Shown: positions 63,471 through 64,000 of the stretch, one piece after another | How positions within the stretch are numbered: position 1 is the stretch's first letter | How the letters are laid out: every line of letters begins with the position of its first letter | Made by a program: the position numbers and the translations under genes | NCBI GenBank assembly: GCA_021325375.1 | Contig: JAJPHG010000020.1 | Coordinates: 124,001 to 188,000 of the forward strand | Source of the DNA: Alphaproteobacteria bacterium | GTDB taxonomy: Bacteria; Pseudomonadota; Alphaproteobacteria; Micropepsales; Micropepsaceae | DNA length: 64,000 nucleotides | Direction: 5' to 3' | The notes under the pieces: model-generated | Told to the model about the DNA's origin: nothing | The model's input: the letters and a program-made list of their open reading frames with translations, nothing else | The model's database searches: none

Positions 63471-64000
63471 ATGCTCGCGCTCCTCACCTCCGTCGACGCA
63501 TGGATCGCGCTGCTCACGCTGACCGTGCTCGAGATCGTGCTCGGCATCGACAACATCATCTTCCTCTCCCTCGCCGCCAACAAGCTGCCCGCGCCGCGCC
63601 GCCCGGCCGCGCGCCGCATTGGGCTCAGCCTGGCGCTGGTGCTGCGCATCATCTTCCTTTCGAGCATCGCGTGGATCATCTCGCTGTCGCGCCCCGTGCT
63701 CTCGCTTTGGGGGCACGATTTCTCCTGGCGCGACATCGTGTTCTTCGCCGGCGGCCTGTTCCTGCTCACCAAGAGCACCCGCGAGATCCGCAGCATGGTC
63801 GAGGGCGAGGAGCACACGGCGACCGGCACGGGCGCGACGATGCTTTCGGTGATCGTGCAGATCGCGATGTTCGACATCGTGTTCTCGATCGACTCGGTGG
63901 TCACCGCGGTCGGCATGACCGAGCACCTGGCGGTGATGATCGCCGCCGTGGTGCTGGCCATGGTGCTGATGATGGCGGCGTCCGGTACCGTCGCCGATTT
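63471..64000 (+). CDS. TerC family membrane protein, cut by window edge
   Basis: The first 176 residues of a TerC/YkoY-type integral membrane protein. The family signatures are present twice: LEIVLGIDNIIFLSLAANKL in the first span and DIVFSIDSVVTAVGMTEHL later, with the acidic residues in the membrane. Family members are implicated in metal homeostasis, often manganese, in relation to exported proteins. Which metal applies here cannot be told. Confidence 0.9.
   Translation, partial: MLALLTSVDAWIALLTLTVLEIVLGIDNIIFLSLAANKLPAPRRPAARRIGLSLALVLRIIFLSSIAWIISLSRPVLSLWGHDFSWRDIVFFAGGLFLLTKSTREIRSMVEGEEHTATGTGATMLSVIVQIAMFDIVFSIDSVVTAVGMTEHLAVMIAAVVLAMVLMMAASGTVAD

Overview
The window is about 64 kb of high-GC chromosome from an alphaproteobacterium. 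This is inferred from gene content and order: a fused ispDF, ubiG near lysC, ptsP, a RodZ-like helix-turn-helix gene, ispG, prfA, prmC, a DUF4167 gene and clpB on one strand, and a DUF1178, nitrilase, grxC, comF, mutT, argJ and secA block. GloVer and HAF repeat proteins resemble those I associate with Rhizomicrobium or Micropepsaceae, but the genus is a guess. Nearly all genes are ordinary chromosomal genes; no rRNA, tRNA, CRISPR array or complete prophage was seen.

Layout. 1-5.3 kb: ntrB (cut by the window edge), a short candidate membrane peptide, then ispDF-pgpA-pncC and the opposing lipA-coq10 pair. 5.3-11.1 kb: a secreted GloVer repeat protein, an acyl-adenylating enzyme, a hydrolase, an arylamine N-acetyltransferase and a GST-like protein. 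11.1-13.8 kb: a comparatively AT-rich two-gene module (ParB/Srx-like protein and a D12-class adenine DNA methyltransferase) bounded by a perfect 15-bp direct repeat, with what looks like a scrap of IS1595-type transposase. 13.85-19 kb: a PadR regulator with a membrane sensor protein, an M23 peptidase, a methyltransferase with two frameshifts and a DUF900-type hydrolase. 19-34 kb: the long minus-strand housekeeping run from lysC to clpB, with a frameshifted GH127 glycosidase between lysC and ubiG.

34-46.7 kb: ubiG, a GT39-type membrane glycosyltransferase, a small secreted protein, DUF1178, a membrane protein ending in an XRE-like helix-turn-helix, a nitrilase, grxC, comF, a methyltransferase that has lost its SAM loop, an orphan Flp pilin without an ATG, mutT, argJ and secA. 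46.7-64 kb: a class-3-type lipase, a CsgG-like outer-membrane gene and partner, an epoxide hydrolase, accA, a CDP-alcohol phosphotransferase, HAF and GLUG repeat proteins, an APH-type kinase and an acyl-CoA dehydrogenase that may act together on hydroxyacyl-CoA, a PAS histidine kinase, a broken GloVer gene, a PAP2 phosphatase and terC (cut by the edge).

Intergenic spaces carry a family of paired hairpins (REPIN-like) in at least five places plus two other large inverted repeats. Three of the broken reading frames are explained by one-base losses in homopolymers, so sequencing error must be excluded before calling them pseudogenes. The most unusual items are the ParB-like/methyltransferase module, the membrane-anchored XRE-like protein, the SAM-loop-less methyltransferase and the ATG-less Flp pilin.
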